Assembly (NCBI GenBank): GCA_964475955.1
Contig: CAYYZY010000051.1
Location: 1 to 43,398 of the forward strand
Source: DATKZH01 sp964475955
GTDB lineage: Bacteria > Planctomycetota > Planctomycetia > Pirellulales > Thermoguttaceae
DNA: 43,398 bases
Reading direction: 5' to 3'
The position numbers were made by a program, and so were the translations under genes. Under the pieces are notes generated by a model that had not been told where the DNA came from, did not search any database, and worked only from the letters and a program-made list of their open reading frames with translations. Of this stretch, positions 32,672-40,909 are shown piece after piece; within the stretch, counting starts at the first letter, position 1, and every line of letters begins with the position of its first letter.

Positions 32672-34107
32672 CGCCGACCGCAAGCGCCAAAACGCCACCC
32701 CTCGACGCCGCCGGCCGCGTGCTGGTGGTCGACGACCACGGCTCCGCGCGCGAGTCGATGGCCGACGTGCTGCGCCAGGCCGGGCACCGCGTCGACTGCT
32801 GCTCCAGCGCCGCCGAAGCACTCCAGGTCGTCGCGCGCGAGCGATTCGACTGCATCGTCACCGACCTGAAGATGCCCGGCATGAACGGGCTGGAGCTGAT
32901 CGTCGAGCTCCAGCGCCGCCGTTACGGGGCCCAGATCGCGATGGTCACGGCCCACGCCTCCGTGCCCACGGCCGTCGAGGCGATGCGTCACGGGGCGTTC
33001 GACTACATCGAGAAGCCGTTCGGCGTCGAGCAGCTCGAGCAGCTCGTCGACCAGGCCATTCGCCACGGGCGCCTGATGCGCCCCAAACAGGCCTCCGAGG
33101 GAGCCGCCGGCCCCGCCGATCCGCCCGTGATGATCGGCTCCAGCCCTCCCATGCAGGCGCTGCGCGAGCGGATCGCGCAGATCGGACCGACGCCGGAGAC
33201 CGTCCTCATCCTCGGCGAGACCGGCACGGGCAAGGAGCTGGTCGCCCGGGCGGTCCACGCGGCCAGCGACCGCTGCGGCGGCCCCCTCGTAAGCCTGAAC
33301 TGCCCGGTACTTTCGGTCCACTTAATGGAGAGCGAGCTGTTCGGGCACCAGCGAGGGGCGTTCACCGGGGCCGACGCGCCGCGAACCGGCCGCTTCGAGC
33401 TGGCCCACGGCGGGTCGATCCTGCTGGACGAAGTCACGGAGATCGACCTGCCGCTGCAAGCCAAGCTGCTCCGCGTGTTGCAAGAGAAGGCGTTCGAGCG
33501 GGTCGGATCGAGCGAGACCGTCCAGGTCGACGTCCGGGTGCTGGCCACCACGAACCGCGACCTGGAAAGCGAAGTGGCCGCCGGGAAGTTCCGGCATGAC
33601 CTCTACTACCGGCTGGCCGTGGTGCCGCTTCACGTGCCCCCGCTCCGCCACCGGCGCGAAGACGTGCCCGAACTGGCCGACCATTTCCTCGCCCGCTGCG
33701 CCCGACGACTCCAACGCGACCCGGCCACGCTCTCCTCCGAAGCCCGCGACCTGCTGATCAACCACGACTGGCCGGGGAACGTGCGCGAACTGGAGAACCT
33801 CATCACCCGGGCGAGCGTGCTGGGGACGGGGGGCTCGATCACCGCCGACCAACTGCGGCGCTGGCTGCTGGCCGCCTCCGACCGAACGGCCGACGGCCCG
33901 TCGCCCGAGGTGCAGGTCGGCCTCAGCCTGGAGGAAATGGAGCGCAAGCTGATCGAGGTCACCTTGGAACATTTCGGAGGGCACCGCGCCAACACGGCCG
34001 AAGCCCTGGGGATCGGCGTGCGCACCCTCACCGGCAAGCTGCGCCAGTACGGCTACGCCCCGCGCGAGAAGTCGTTTTCCCGAACCGCGGCGAGAAAGGC
34101 GGCGTGA
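32668..34107 (+). CDS. sigma-54-dependent response regulator, FlrC/FleR type
   Basis: A 479-residue activator. Receiver domain about 15-130 with phospho-acceptor D66 (IVTDLKMPGMNG) and the conserved Lys in EKPFG. AAA+ domain from about 153: Walker A GETGTGKE (183-190), the sigma-54 contact loop GAFTGA (230-235), Walker B LLDEVTEID, and the arginine/sensor region DLYYRLAV. The C-terminal Fis-type helix-turn-helix (EALGIGVRTLTGKLRQYGY) binds enhancers. It overlaps the kinase gene by 4 bases and is presumably phosphorylated by it. Once active it would open sigma-54 promoters of the basal-body genes; a candidate lies 335 bases downstream, before flgB. Confidence 0.93.
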   Translation: MTPTASAKTPPLDAAGRVLVVDDHGSARESMADVLRQAGHRVDCCSSAAEALQVVARERFDCIVTDLKMPGMNGLELIVELQRRRYGAQIAMVTAHASVPTAVEAMRHGAFDYIEKPFGVEQLEQLVDQAIRHGRLMRPKQASEGAAGPADPPVMIGSSPPMQALRERIAQIGPTPETVLILGETGTGKELVARAVHAASDRCGGPLVSLNCPVLSVHLMESELFGHQRGAFTGADAPRTGRFELAHGGSILLDEVTEIDLPLQAKLLRVLQEKAFERVGSSETVQVDVRVLATTNRDLESEVAAGKFRHDLYYRLAVVPLHVPPLRHRREDVPELADHFLARCARRLQRDPATLSSEARDLLINHDWPGNVRELENLITRASVLGTGGSITADQLRRWLLAASDRTADGPSPEVQVGLSLEEMERKLIEVTLEHFGGHRANTAEALGIGVRTLTGKLRQYGYAPREKSFSRTAARKAA

Positions 34108-34142
34108 AGAGCACAAGCCCAGATGATGCGTACAAGGCAGGC

Positions 34143-34225
34143 CGTAGGGTGGGTCGAGGTACGAGACCCACGCGTCTTTCGCGATTGTTGCAGTGTGTGG
34201 GTCTCGTACCTCGACCCACCCTACG
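34143..34225. repeat. dispersed repeat family A, perfect 29-bp inverted pair
   Basis: Two 29-base copies (34143-34171 and 34197-34225) are exact inverted repeats with a 25-base loop. Each copy also contains its own 7-bp stem gtgggtc/gacccac. The long stem begins 36 bases after the stop codon of the sigma-54 activator and could block read-through into flgB. Confidence 0.85.
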
Positions 34226-34440
34226 ATATGAGCGAGCAAGCGTCTTTCTGAAGAGCGAAAGGCGACCATTCCGGCCCGGCAGTTCTTGCCGGTTTGCCAG
34301 TGGCAGGAGTTGCCGGTCGGCGGAACGTCGGGCGCATGGCCGCTGGGCAAAGAAACGGTCACGGCGCAGGAGTGGAAAACTAGGCGAGACGGGGGTTTAG
34401 GTTGCGTAGAGACGGCCGAGGAAACGCAGGCACGGCGCCG

Positions 34441-34457
34441 TCGGCATGGCGGTTGCT
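34441..34457 (+). promoter_or_regulatory. candidate sigma-54 promoter of flgB
   Basis: tcggcatggcggttgct has GG at 34443-34444 and GC at 34455-34456 with exactly 10 bases between, as required for sigma-54, and TTGCT at the -12 element. It departs from TGGCACG-N4-TTGCW at two positions of the -24 box (C for T, T for C). The transcript would start near 34468, about 37 bases before flgB. The FlrC-type activator is encoded directly upstream. Confidence 0.6.
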
Positions 34458-34504
34458 AATCGGCACCGTCGGCGACGCCTGAGCGGCCTCACGAGGTTCG
34501 TGCG

Positions 34505-34951
34505 ATGTACGAGAGCATCTTCAACTCGACCGCGATTCCGGTCCTCGAACAGGTGGTCGGTTTCACCGAGGCCCGGCACCACGTGTTGGCCGGGAACATC
34601 GCCAACCTCGACACACCGGGTTACCGCGTGCGCGACCTCTCGGTGGAGGAGTTCCAGGGCCGGCTCCGCGAGGCGATCGCAAGCCGCGACCGCCCGGCCG
34701 CGCCGGCCCCGGGACGGTTCGTCTCGCCCGGCGACCTGCCCTACCTGGAGAAGATCGCCCCGCAACACGAGAGGAAGCTGGCCGACGTGGCCGAGGACTC
34801 CAAGAGCATCCTCTACCACGACGACAGCAACGTGGGGATCGAGCAGCAGGTCACGGAGATGGTGAAGAACCAGGCGCGGCACAACCTGGCCTTGGCCATC
34901 ATGTCGAGCCAGTTCCGCCTGCTGGAGGCGGCGATCAGCGGACGAGCGTAA
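34505..34951 (+). CDS. flgB: flagellar basal-body rod protein FlgB
   Basis: A 148-residue proximal rod subunit, exported by the flagellar type III apparatus and assembled above the MS ring. NIANLDTPGY (31-40) is the conserved rod/hook N-terminal motif. The C-terminal amphipathic helix (HNLALAIMSSQFRLLEAAI) pairs with the N-terminal one to form the rod coiled coil. GAGG is 8 bases before the start. It opens the structural block flgB-flgC-fliE and is the first gene behind the candidate sigma-54 promoter. Confidence 0.93.
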   Translation: MYESIFNSTAIPVLEQVVGFTEARHHVLAGNIANLDTPGYRVRDLSVEEFQGRLREAIASRDRPAAPAPGRFVSPGDLPYLEKIAPQHERKLADVAEDSKSILYHDDSNVGIEQQVTEMVKNQARHNLALAIMSSQFRLLEAAISGRA

Positions 34952-34994
34952 CCCCCCTCGCAACCGAAACCGAGCCCCGGGAGAGAGACGAACC

Positions 34995-35414
34995 ATGCTG
35001 CCCGCCCTCGACGTCAGCACCAGCGCCCTGATTGCCCAGCGCGTTCGGATGAACGCGATCTCCGGCAACCTGGCGAACATGTCGACCACGCACAACGAGG
35101 CCGGCGAGGCCGTGCCGTACCAGCCCCGGTTCGTGATCTTCGAGACCGACGAGGACGTGGGCGCGCACGGGGGGGCCGGGGTGCGCGTCGGCTCGGTGGA
35201 GATCGACGACGTGGAGCCCCGCTACAAGTACCAGCCGAACCACCCCGACGCCATCCGCGAAGGCCCGAAGCGAGGCTACGTCGCCTATCCCAACGTCAAC
35301 ATGATGACCGAGTTCACCGACGCCCTGGAGGCCGCCCGGGCGTACGAAGCCAACCTCGGGGCGATGGAAATCGCCAAAGACATGGGCCAGCAAACGTTGA
35401 GGATCCTCGGCTGA
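34995..35414 (+). CDS. flgC: flagellar basal-body rod protein FlgC
   Basis: A 139-residue proximal rod subunit that stacks with FlgB, FlgF and FlgG. The N-terminal motif SGNLANMSTTHN (23-34) and the C-terminal block NMMTEFTDALEAARAYEANLGAM are diagnostic. The latter stretch, including EAARAYEAN, is the conserved rod C-terminus. Purine-rich GGGAGAGAG upstream serves as ribosome binding site. The stop codon overlaps the start of fliE (TGATG), suggesting coupled translation. Confidence 0.93.
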   Translation: MLPALDVSTSALIAQRVRMNAISGNLANMSTTHNEAGEAVPYQPRFVIFETDEDVGAHGGAGVRVGSVEIDDVEPRYKYQPNHPDAIREGPKRGYVAYPNVNMMTEFTDALEAARAYEANLGAMEIAKDMGQQTLRILG

Positions 35415-35716
35415 TGAACCCGATCGGCAGCGTCTCTTCGACCGGCGTTTCGCCTCCCGCCCAGGCCCCGGGCAGGATGGAGGGGGCGCCATCGGGCCCG
35501 TCGTTCAAGGACTTCCTGCTCCAGTCGATCGACGAGGTCAACTCGATGCAGCAGGCGGCCGACCGGGCCGTCGAGGCGATCTCCACCGGCGAGGACGTCA
35601 ACCCGGCCGAAGTGCTCACGGCCGTGCAGAAGGCCGACATCGCCTTCCGCATGATGATGCAGATCCGCAACAAGATCGTCGAAGCGTACCAGGAGGTGCA
35701 GAACATACGGGTGTAG
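35414..35716 (+). CDS. fliE: flagellar hook-basal body complex protein FliE
   Basis: A 100-residue junction protein linking the MS ring to the rod. The Gly/Pro-rich N-terminus is followed by helices KDFLLQSIDEVNSMQQAADR and the family motif VLTAVQKADIAFRMMMQIRN with KIVEAYQEVQNI at the end. Length is normal. It starts one base inside flgC's stop codon. After it a 223-base gap with a family D repeat separates it from fliF. Confidence 0.92.
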   Translation: MNPIGSVSSTGVSPPAQAPGRMEGAPSGPSFKDFLLQSIDEVNSMQQAADRAVEAISTGEDVNPAEVLTAVQKADIAFRMMMQIRNKIVEAYQEVQNIRV

Positions 35717-35757
35717 AGACCAGTCCCAGATAGATCCGCATCCCAGAAGAAAGGGCT

Positions 35758-35848
35758 CTCGCAAAACGCCAAGGCGCGGAGAGAGAGGAGTTGAGAGCAT
35801 GAGATGGGCAAATTCCTGTCTTTCTTCGCGCCTCTGCGCCTTGGCGAG
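35758..35848. repeat. dispersed repeat family D, inverted pair
   Basis: The left arm (35758-35778, ctcgcaaaacgccaaggcgc) and right arm (35827-35848, starting cgcgcctctgcgccttggcg) are imperfect inverted copies. The element lies between fliE and fliF, where one operon would otherwise be continuous. Confidence 0.65.
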
Positions 35849-35939
35849 CTACCTTCTCCTCAAGACATGCCCGCAACGTGCGCGGAAGCCGTAATCAAGG
35901 ACTTCAGGAACCCACGACGGCCAAGCTGAGATTCCACGG

Positions 35940-37607
35940 ATGGACTTCCTCAACCAGTCGTTCGCCCAGGTCAAAGAGCTGTTCCTCTCCATGTCGCCCG
36001 GGGCGCGGATCACCTCCGCGCTGCTGTTGGCCGTGGTCGTGATCAGTCTGGGCTACCTTTTCACGCACGAGATCGCCGGGCCCAACGTCTACCTGCTGGG
36101 CGGCGAGATGTTCTCGGCCAGCGACATCAACAGCATGGCCACGGCCTTCAGCCAGGAGGGCCTCGACTCGTACGAGATCGAGGGCAACCGCATCCGCGTC
36201 CCAAGGAACCAGCGGGGCCAGTACATGGCCGCCCTCGGCAAATACAACGCCCTGCCGGAGGACTTCAGCGATATCTTCACCAAGGCCCTGGAGGCGGGCG
36301 GGCGGTACATCTCCCCCAGCGACCGCCAGGCGTACATCAAGGGCGCGACGGAGAAGCGCCTCTCGCGCATGCTCAGCGACTGGCCCAACATCGAGAAGGC
36401 GTACGTCGTCTACGGCACGAAGCGCAAGAGCGGCTGGACCCGCGAGACCATGGCCACCGCCTCGGTGCAGATCAAGCCGCGCAACAACGAGCCGCTCGAC
36501 CCGGCCGTGATCTCCTCGATCCGCAAGCTCGTCGTGGGGGCCATCCCGGCGCTGGAGGCGGAACACTGCGCCGTCACCGACATGAGCACCATGCGCACCA
36601 CCGTCGGCGGCTCCGAGGGCTACGGAAGCCCGCTGGACGACCTCTACATCGCCAAGAAGCAGCACTACGAGAAGGAATACAAGGACAAGATCCTCGAAGG
36701 GCTCGGCTGGATCGCCGGCGTCACCGTGACGCCCTACGTGGAACTCGACACCGAGATGAACCACCGCGAAGAGCAGGTCAAGTACGATCCGAAGGGCGCC
36801 GTCACCGTAAGCCAGAGCGAGTCGAGCGTGGAGCGCAGCGTCGACTCGACCACGCCGGCCGGACGCCCCGGATACGTGGCCCAGGGCAACGCCGCCCGGT
36901 CGCTGGCTACCAATACCGCGAAGGGCTCCAGCGAGACCGAGACGCAAACCGACAGCACGCAGCAAAGCCTGCCTTCCACCACGCGCACCACCAGCGAGAC
37001 GGCCGGCCTGACGCCCAAGCGGGTGTCGGTGGCCGTGACCGTGCCCACCAGCTACTACGAAAAGGTCTGGCTCGCCGGCAACCCTCCTAAGGAGGACGAG
37101 GAGGCGAAAACCCCCGAAGCGAGCGACCTCCAGCCCCTGCGCACCCAAACCACCGAACAGATCAAGAACCTGGTCGCCACGATCATCCCCCAGCCGGCCG
37201 ACGGGACCGATCCGAAGGACCTGGTCACCGTGGCCGAATTCCTCGAAATCGCCCCGCCCGAAATCCCCGAGCCGAGCCTCGCCGCCAACGCCTTCGCCTG
37301 GCTCGGCGAGTACTGGAGCACGGTCGGGCTGATCGGGTTGGTCTTCTTCAGCCTGCTCATGCTCCGGTCGATGACGCGCGCGGCCCCCGCGCCCTCCACG
37401 GCCGAGGCCCCCGGCCGGGCGCCGGCGACCGGCCCGAGAATCGCCCCCGACGAGGAAGAGACGGGGGCCGAGGAATCCGCCGAGCGGCAGCTCCAGCGGT
37501 TTGCCGGCTCGGGCGCGTCGCTCCGCGACGAGCTCTCCGAGCTGGTCAACGAAGACCCCGACATCGCGGCCAACATCCTGCGCAACTGGATCGGGACGGC
37601 AACGTAA
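35940..37607 (+). CDS. fliF: flagellar MS-ring protein FliF
   Basis: A 555-residue inner-membrane ring protein. TM1 lies at about 23-43 (ARITSALLLAVVVISLGYLF) and TM2 at about 459-478. Between them is the large periplasmic region with ring-building motifs, including YVVYGTKRKSGW and ASVQIKPRNNEPLDPAVISS. A Ser/Thr-rich linker (about 300-345: SSVERSVDSTTPAG and following) is longer than in enteric FliF and likely flexible. The C-terminal tail DELSELVNEDPDIAANILRNWI contacts FliG. FliG starts 3 bases after the stop. It forms the platform for rod and export-gate assembly. Confidence 0.92.
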   Translation: MDFLNQSFAQVKELFLSMSPGARITSALLLAVVVISLGYLFTHEIAGPNVYLLGGEMFSASDINSMATAFSQEGLDSYEIEGNRIRVPRNQRGQYMAALGKYNALPEDFSDIFTKALEAGGRYISPSDRQAYIKGATEKRLSRMLSDWPNIEKAYVVYGTKRKSGWTRETMATASVQIKPRNNEPLDPAVISSIRKLVVGAIPALEAEHCAVTDMSTMRTTVGGSEGYGSPLDDLYIAKKQHYEKEYKDKILEGLGWIAGVTVTPYVELDTEMNHREEQVKYDPKGAVTVSQSESSVERSVDSTTPAGRPGYVAQGNAARSLATNTAKGSSETETQTDSTQQSLPSTTRTTSETAGLTPKRVSVAVTVPTSYYEKVWLAGNPPKEDEEAKTPEASDLQPLRTQTTEQIKNLVATIIPQPADGTDPKDLVTVAEFLEIAPPEIPEPSLAANAFAWLGEYWSTVGLIGLVFFSLLMLRSMTRAAPAPSTAEAPGRAPATGPRIAPDEEETGAEESAERQLQRFAGSGASLRDELSELVNEDPDIAANILRNWIGTAT

Positions 37608-37610
37608 ACC

Positions 37611-38606
37611 ATGAAGCTCGAAACCCAAGGAATCCGCAAGGCGGCCATTCTCGTGGCCGCGCTCGACGGGCCCGCCGCCGATCGCGTGCTCGACCGGATG
37701 GACCCGGCCCAAGCCCAGCAGGTCCGGCAGATGACCATGGAGCTTCTCGACCGGATCGACCCGGAAGAGCAGCGCCAGGTGGTCGACGAGTTCCTGCGCG
37801 TTCGGCCGATGGTCCCCGAAAAACAGCCGCCGGGGATCGAGCTCGACGGCCGGCTCGCGCGCCGCTTCCTGGCCCGCGAGAACCGCTTCGGCGCCGAAGA
37901 CCCCCCCCCGGCAAGCCCGCCCGACGGACGCCCCTTCCGCTTCCTGCACGACGCCGAGGCCGAACGGCTGGCCGTGCTGCTGGCCGGCGAGCGCCCGCAG
38001 ACCATCGCCTTAGTGCTTTCCCATCTTCCGCCCAAACAGGCGGGCAGTCTCCTGGCCCGACTCGCGCCCGCGCTCCAGGTCGACGTCGTCCGCCGGCTGG
38101 TCGACCTGGAGGAGACCTCGCCGGAAATCCTCCAGGAAGTGGAGCGGGCCTTGGAGTCGCGGTTTTCCGAACAGATGCTTACCCAGCGGCGCCGGGTGGC
38201 CGGGCTGTCGGCCGTGGCGGGGATCCTGGAGGCCTCGGAGACGCCGGTCGGCACGCAGATACTCAGCAACCTGGCTGCCCGCGACGGCCGGCTGGCCGAA
38301 CGGCTCAGCCCCCCGCGGCTGGCTTTCGGCGACGTCGTGCGCCTCGACCGCTCCACCCTGGGGACGATCTTCCGCGCCGCCGGCCCCCCGCTGACGATCC
38401 TCGCGCTGGTGGGGGCGCCGGAGGAGTTGATCGGTCGGGTGCTGGTCGGTTTCCCCCCGGCCGAGGCCAATTTGATCCGGGATCGACTCGTCCACCTCGG
38501 CCCCACGCGTTTGAGTGACGTGGAGGAAGCCCGGCGCCGAGTCGCCGAGCTGGCCCAGCGCCTGGCCATGGAAGGACGGATCGAGCTGCCCCGCAAACCG
38601 CGTTGA
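37611..38606 (+). CDS. fliG: flagellar motor switch protein FliG
   Basis: A 331-residue cytoplasmic switch component. The N-terminal domain (GIRKAAILVAALDGPAADRVL) binds the FliF tail. The middle part shows LAGERPQTIALVLSHLPPKQAGSLLARL, typical FliG armadillo repeats. The C-terminal domain contains the torque helix region with charged residues (NLIRDRLVHLGPTRLSDVEE) that interacts with the MotA stator. Proline/acid-rich loop at about 85-105 (EDPPPASPPDG) is an insertion relative to enteric FliG. It immediately follows fliF and precedes fliH by 21 bases. Confidence 0.92.
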   Translation: MKLETQGIRKAAILVAALDGPAADRVLDRMDPAQAQQVRQMTMELLDRIDPEEQRQVVDEFLRVRPMVPEKQPPGIELDGRLARRFLARENRFGAEDPPPASPPDGRPFRFLHDAEAERLAVLLAGERPQTIALVLSHLPPKQAGSLLARLAPALQVDVVRRLVDLEETSPEILQEVERALESRFSEQMLTQRRRVAGLSAVAGILEASETPVGTQILSNLAARDGRLAERLSPPRLAFGDVVRLDRSTLGTIFRAAGPPLTILALVGAPEELIGRVLVGFPPAEANLIRDRLVHLGPTRLSDVEEARRRVAELAQRLAMEGRIELPRKPR

Positions 38607-38627
38607 GAGTGAGGATCTCCCCCAGCG

Positions 38628-39269
38628 ATGTCCACCGTGATCAAAGCCGCCGATCAGCGCCGCGACCTCCAGGCCGTGCCGTTCAACTTCGACGACATGG
38701 CCGCCAAGGCCCAGCAGTGCCTCGACCGCGTCCGCGAAGAGGCGGCCGGAATCGTGGCCCAGGCCGAGAAGGACGCCGCCAAGATACGTAAGCAGGCCGA
38801 AAACGAAGGTCGCCGGGCCGGCCAGGTTGAGGTCGAGCGCTTGGTGCGAAAACAGCTTTCCGGCCAGTTGGCGACGCTCCAGCAGGTGGTCCGCGACGTG
38901 CAGCACGCCAAACAGGCGTGGCTCGCGCACTGGGAGAAGACCGGCGTCCACGTGGCCGTGGCCATCGCCTCGCGGCTGATCCGCCGGGAACTGTCGCAAA
39001 CGCCCGACGTGCCGCTCGCCCTGATCCGAGAGGCCCTGGAGCTGGCCGTGGGAAGCGCCCAATTGCGGGTGCACGTCAATCCGGCCGATCAGAAAGTGCT
39101 CGGTCCGCAGATCGACGTCCTGATTTCCGAGTTGGCCCCGCTGGGTTCGGCCGAGCAGGTGGCCGATCCGGAGATCTCGCCCGGCGGCTGCCGCGTCGAG
39201 ACCCGGTTCGGCGCCATCGACCAGCAGTTCGAGACCCAACTCGCCCGAATCGAAGAGGAGCTGACGTAG
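38628..39269 (+). CDS. fliH: flagellar export ATPase regulator FliH
   Basis: A 213-residue peripheral protein that binds FliI and controls its ATPase. The middle is a long coiled coil with Ala/Glu/Lys/Arg repeats (AGIVAQAEKDAAKIRKQAEN) followed by VHVAVAIASRLIRREL, the FliH/YscL C-terminal consensus. The end PEISPGGCRVETRFGAIDQQ is also characteristic. It resembles V-ATPase E/G subunits by family. It sits between fliG and fliI in the standard order, but a 171-bp gap with repeats separates it from fliI. Confidence 0.9.
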   Translation: MSTVIKAADQRRDLQAVPFNFDDMAAKAQQCLDRVREEAAGIVAQAEKDAAKIRKQAENEGRRAGQVEVERLVRKQLSGQLATLQQVVRDVQHAKQAWLAHWEKTGVHVAVAIASRLIRRELSQTPDVPLALIREALELAVGSAQLRVHVNPADQKVLGPQIDVLISELAPLGSAEQVADPEISPGGCRVETRFGAIDQQFETQLARIEEELT

Positions 39270-39292
39270 GACCGCGAATCCGCACCCCGCGA

Positions 39293-39399
39293 CCACGACG
39301 CGCGTCGTGGCACGGTTGTCTCGCGGCAGATGATCGAACCCACGACCCCGGGCGAGGCAGAGCCTCGCGTTACCCCGTTCCCGGCTCCGCCTGGGAACG
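39293..39399. repeat. palindrome plus dispersed repeat family E
   Basis: A perfect 18-bp palindrome, ccacgacgcgcgtcgtgg (39293-39310), is followed by ggcgaggcagagcctcgc (39351-39368) and by cgttcccggctccgcctggg plus aacg (39376-39399), a hairpin whose left arm lacks one base of a perfect match. The final bases before fliI contain two ttcatcc direct units. The block separates fliH from fliI. Confidence 0.6.
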
Positions 39400-39440
39400 A
39401 GTTGAGTTAGCCATCCACCCTTCATCCTTCATCCCTCCCC

Positions 39441-40889
39441 ATGCTCGACCTCGTCCGTCAACTCGAAAGCGTGATGCCGACCGAACTGACCGGCAGCGTT
39501 GCGCGCACGGTGGGAATGACCGTCTCCGTGGCCGACTTCCCGGCCCCGGTCGGGGCGCTGGCCGAGATCCAGCGCCAGACCGGCCCGCCGCTGGCGGCCG
39601 AGGTGATCGGCTTCCGCGACGAGCTGACCGTCCTTTACCCCTTCCGCGAGCTGGCCGGCGTGCGACACGGCAACCGGGTGCGCCTGGTTCGCACGTCGCG
39701 ATGGCTTCGGGTGGGCGACGAGCTGTTGGGCCGGGTGATCGACTCCCAGGGCCGGGTGGTCGACGGCAAGCCGGAGCCGGCGCTGGAGCACCGAACCCGC
39801 TTCCAGGGCCAGCCGCCCCATCCGTGCGATCGCCCCCGCATCGAGGCCCCGCTGACGACCGGCGTGCGCAGCATCGACGGCCTGCTCACCTGCGGCAAGG
39901 GCCAGCGCATGGGGATCTTCTCCGGGGCCGGCGTCGGCAAGAGCGTGCTGCTGGGGATGATGGCCCGAAACACCGACGCCGAGGTGATCGTCATCTGCCT
40001 GGTCGGCGAGCGAGGACGCGAGGTCAACGAGTTCATCCAGCGCGACCTGGGCCCGGAGGGCCTGGCCAAGAGCGTCGTGGTGGTGGCCACCAGCAACGAG
40101 CCGGCGCTGGTGCGCGCCCACGCCGCGTCGACCGCCACGGCCGTCGCCGAGTACTTCCGCGATCAGGGCAAGAACGTGCTGTTGCTGATGGACTCGCTCA
40201 CGCGCTTCGCCCTGGCGCAGCGCGAGATCGGCCTGGCCGCCGGAGAGCCGCCCACCACGCGCGGCCACCCGCCCTCGGTTTTCGCCTTGCTGCCGCAACT
40301 GGTCGAGCGGACCGGGCGGAGCCCCCGGGGGAGCATTACGGCGTTCTACGCCGTGCTGGTCGAGGCCGACGACCCCAACGAACCGATCAGCGACGCGGTC
40401 CGCGGCCTGCTCGACGGCCACATCTGGCTGTCGCGCAAGCTCGCCTCCCGCGGACACTACCCGGCCGTCGACGTCCTGGAGAGCCTCAGCCGGCTGATGC
40501 CCGAGGTGACCGACGAACCGCACCGCCAGGCGACCGTGGTCCTGCGCCGCCTGTTGTCGGCGCACCGCGACCACGAGGACCTGATCTCCATCGGCGCCTA
40601 CCGGCAGGGCAGCAACCCGGCGGTCGACGTGGGCGTCGAGATGCAGGAGCGAATCGGCGGCTACCTGTGTCAGCCCGTCGACGAACGTTCCACCGCCGAC
40701 CAGACCCGCGCGGCCCTGCTCGAACTGAAACAGGAGGCCGAAAAGCGCCTGGCCGGGGCGTCGTCGAACGCGGCCCAGAACGCGCCTTCGGCCAACGCGG
40801 CCCCGTCGGCCGCTCGGGCGAAGGCCGGCGCGGCGAAGAAGGCGTCCCCGGCGCGGCGGCAAGCCCGAAAGCCTTCCCCAGCAACGTAA
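39441..40889 (+). CDS. fliI: flagellum-specific ATP synthase FliI
   Basis: A 482-residue hexameric ATPase of the type III export apparatus, related to F1 beta. Walker A GAGVGKS (162-168), LVGERGREVNEF (187-198) and Walker B LLLMDSLTRFA are present. The family pattern GYLCQPVDERS near 411 falls in the C-terminal helical domain. After about residue 430 an Ala/Lys/Arg/Ser-rich tail of roughly 45 residues (SSNAAQNAPSANAAP and following) extends beyond the usual end; it is unique to this protein in the window and probably disordered. The ATG lacks a strong ribosome binding site and follows repeat family E, so coupling to fliH is weak. Its role is to energise export of rod, hook and filament proteins. 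Confidence 0.94.
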   Translation: MLDLVRQLESVMPTELTGSVARTVGMTVSVADFPAPVGALAEIQRQTGPPLAAEVIGFRDELTVLYPFRELAGVRHGNRVRLVRTSRWLRVGDELLGRVIDSQGRVVDGKPEPALEHRTRFQGQPPHPCDRPRIEAPLTTGVRSIDGLLTCGKGQRMGIFSGAGVGKSVLLGMMARNTDAEVIVICLVGERGREVNEFIQRDLGPEGLAKSVVVVATSNEPALVRAHAASTATAVAEYFRDQGKNVLLLMDSLTRFALAQREIGLAAGEPPTTRGHPPSVFALLPQLVERTGRSPRGSITAFYAVLVEADDPNEPISDAVRGLLDGHIWLSRKLASRGHYPAVDVLESLSRLMPEVTDEPHRQATVVLRRLLSAHRDHEDLISIGAYRQGSNPAVDVGVEMQERIGGYLCQPVDERSTADQTRAALLELKQEAEKRLAGASSNAAQNAPSANAAPSAARAKAGAAKKASPARRQARKPSPAT

Positions 40890-40909
40890 GGATCGAGAAA
40901 TCAGTGATT

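Noticed and set aside
34281..34325. Two TGGC...TTGC-like sites considered as sigma-54 promoters
   Set aside because: The distance between GG and GC is 8 bases, not the required 10; the site at 34441 fits better.
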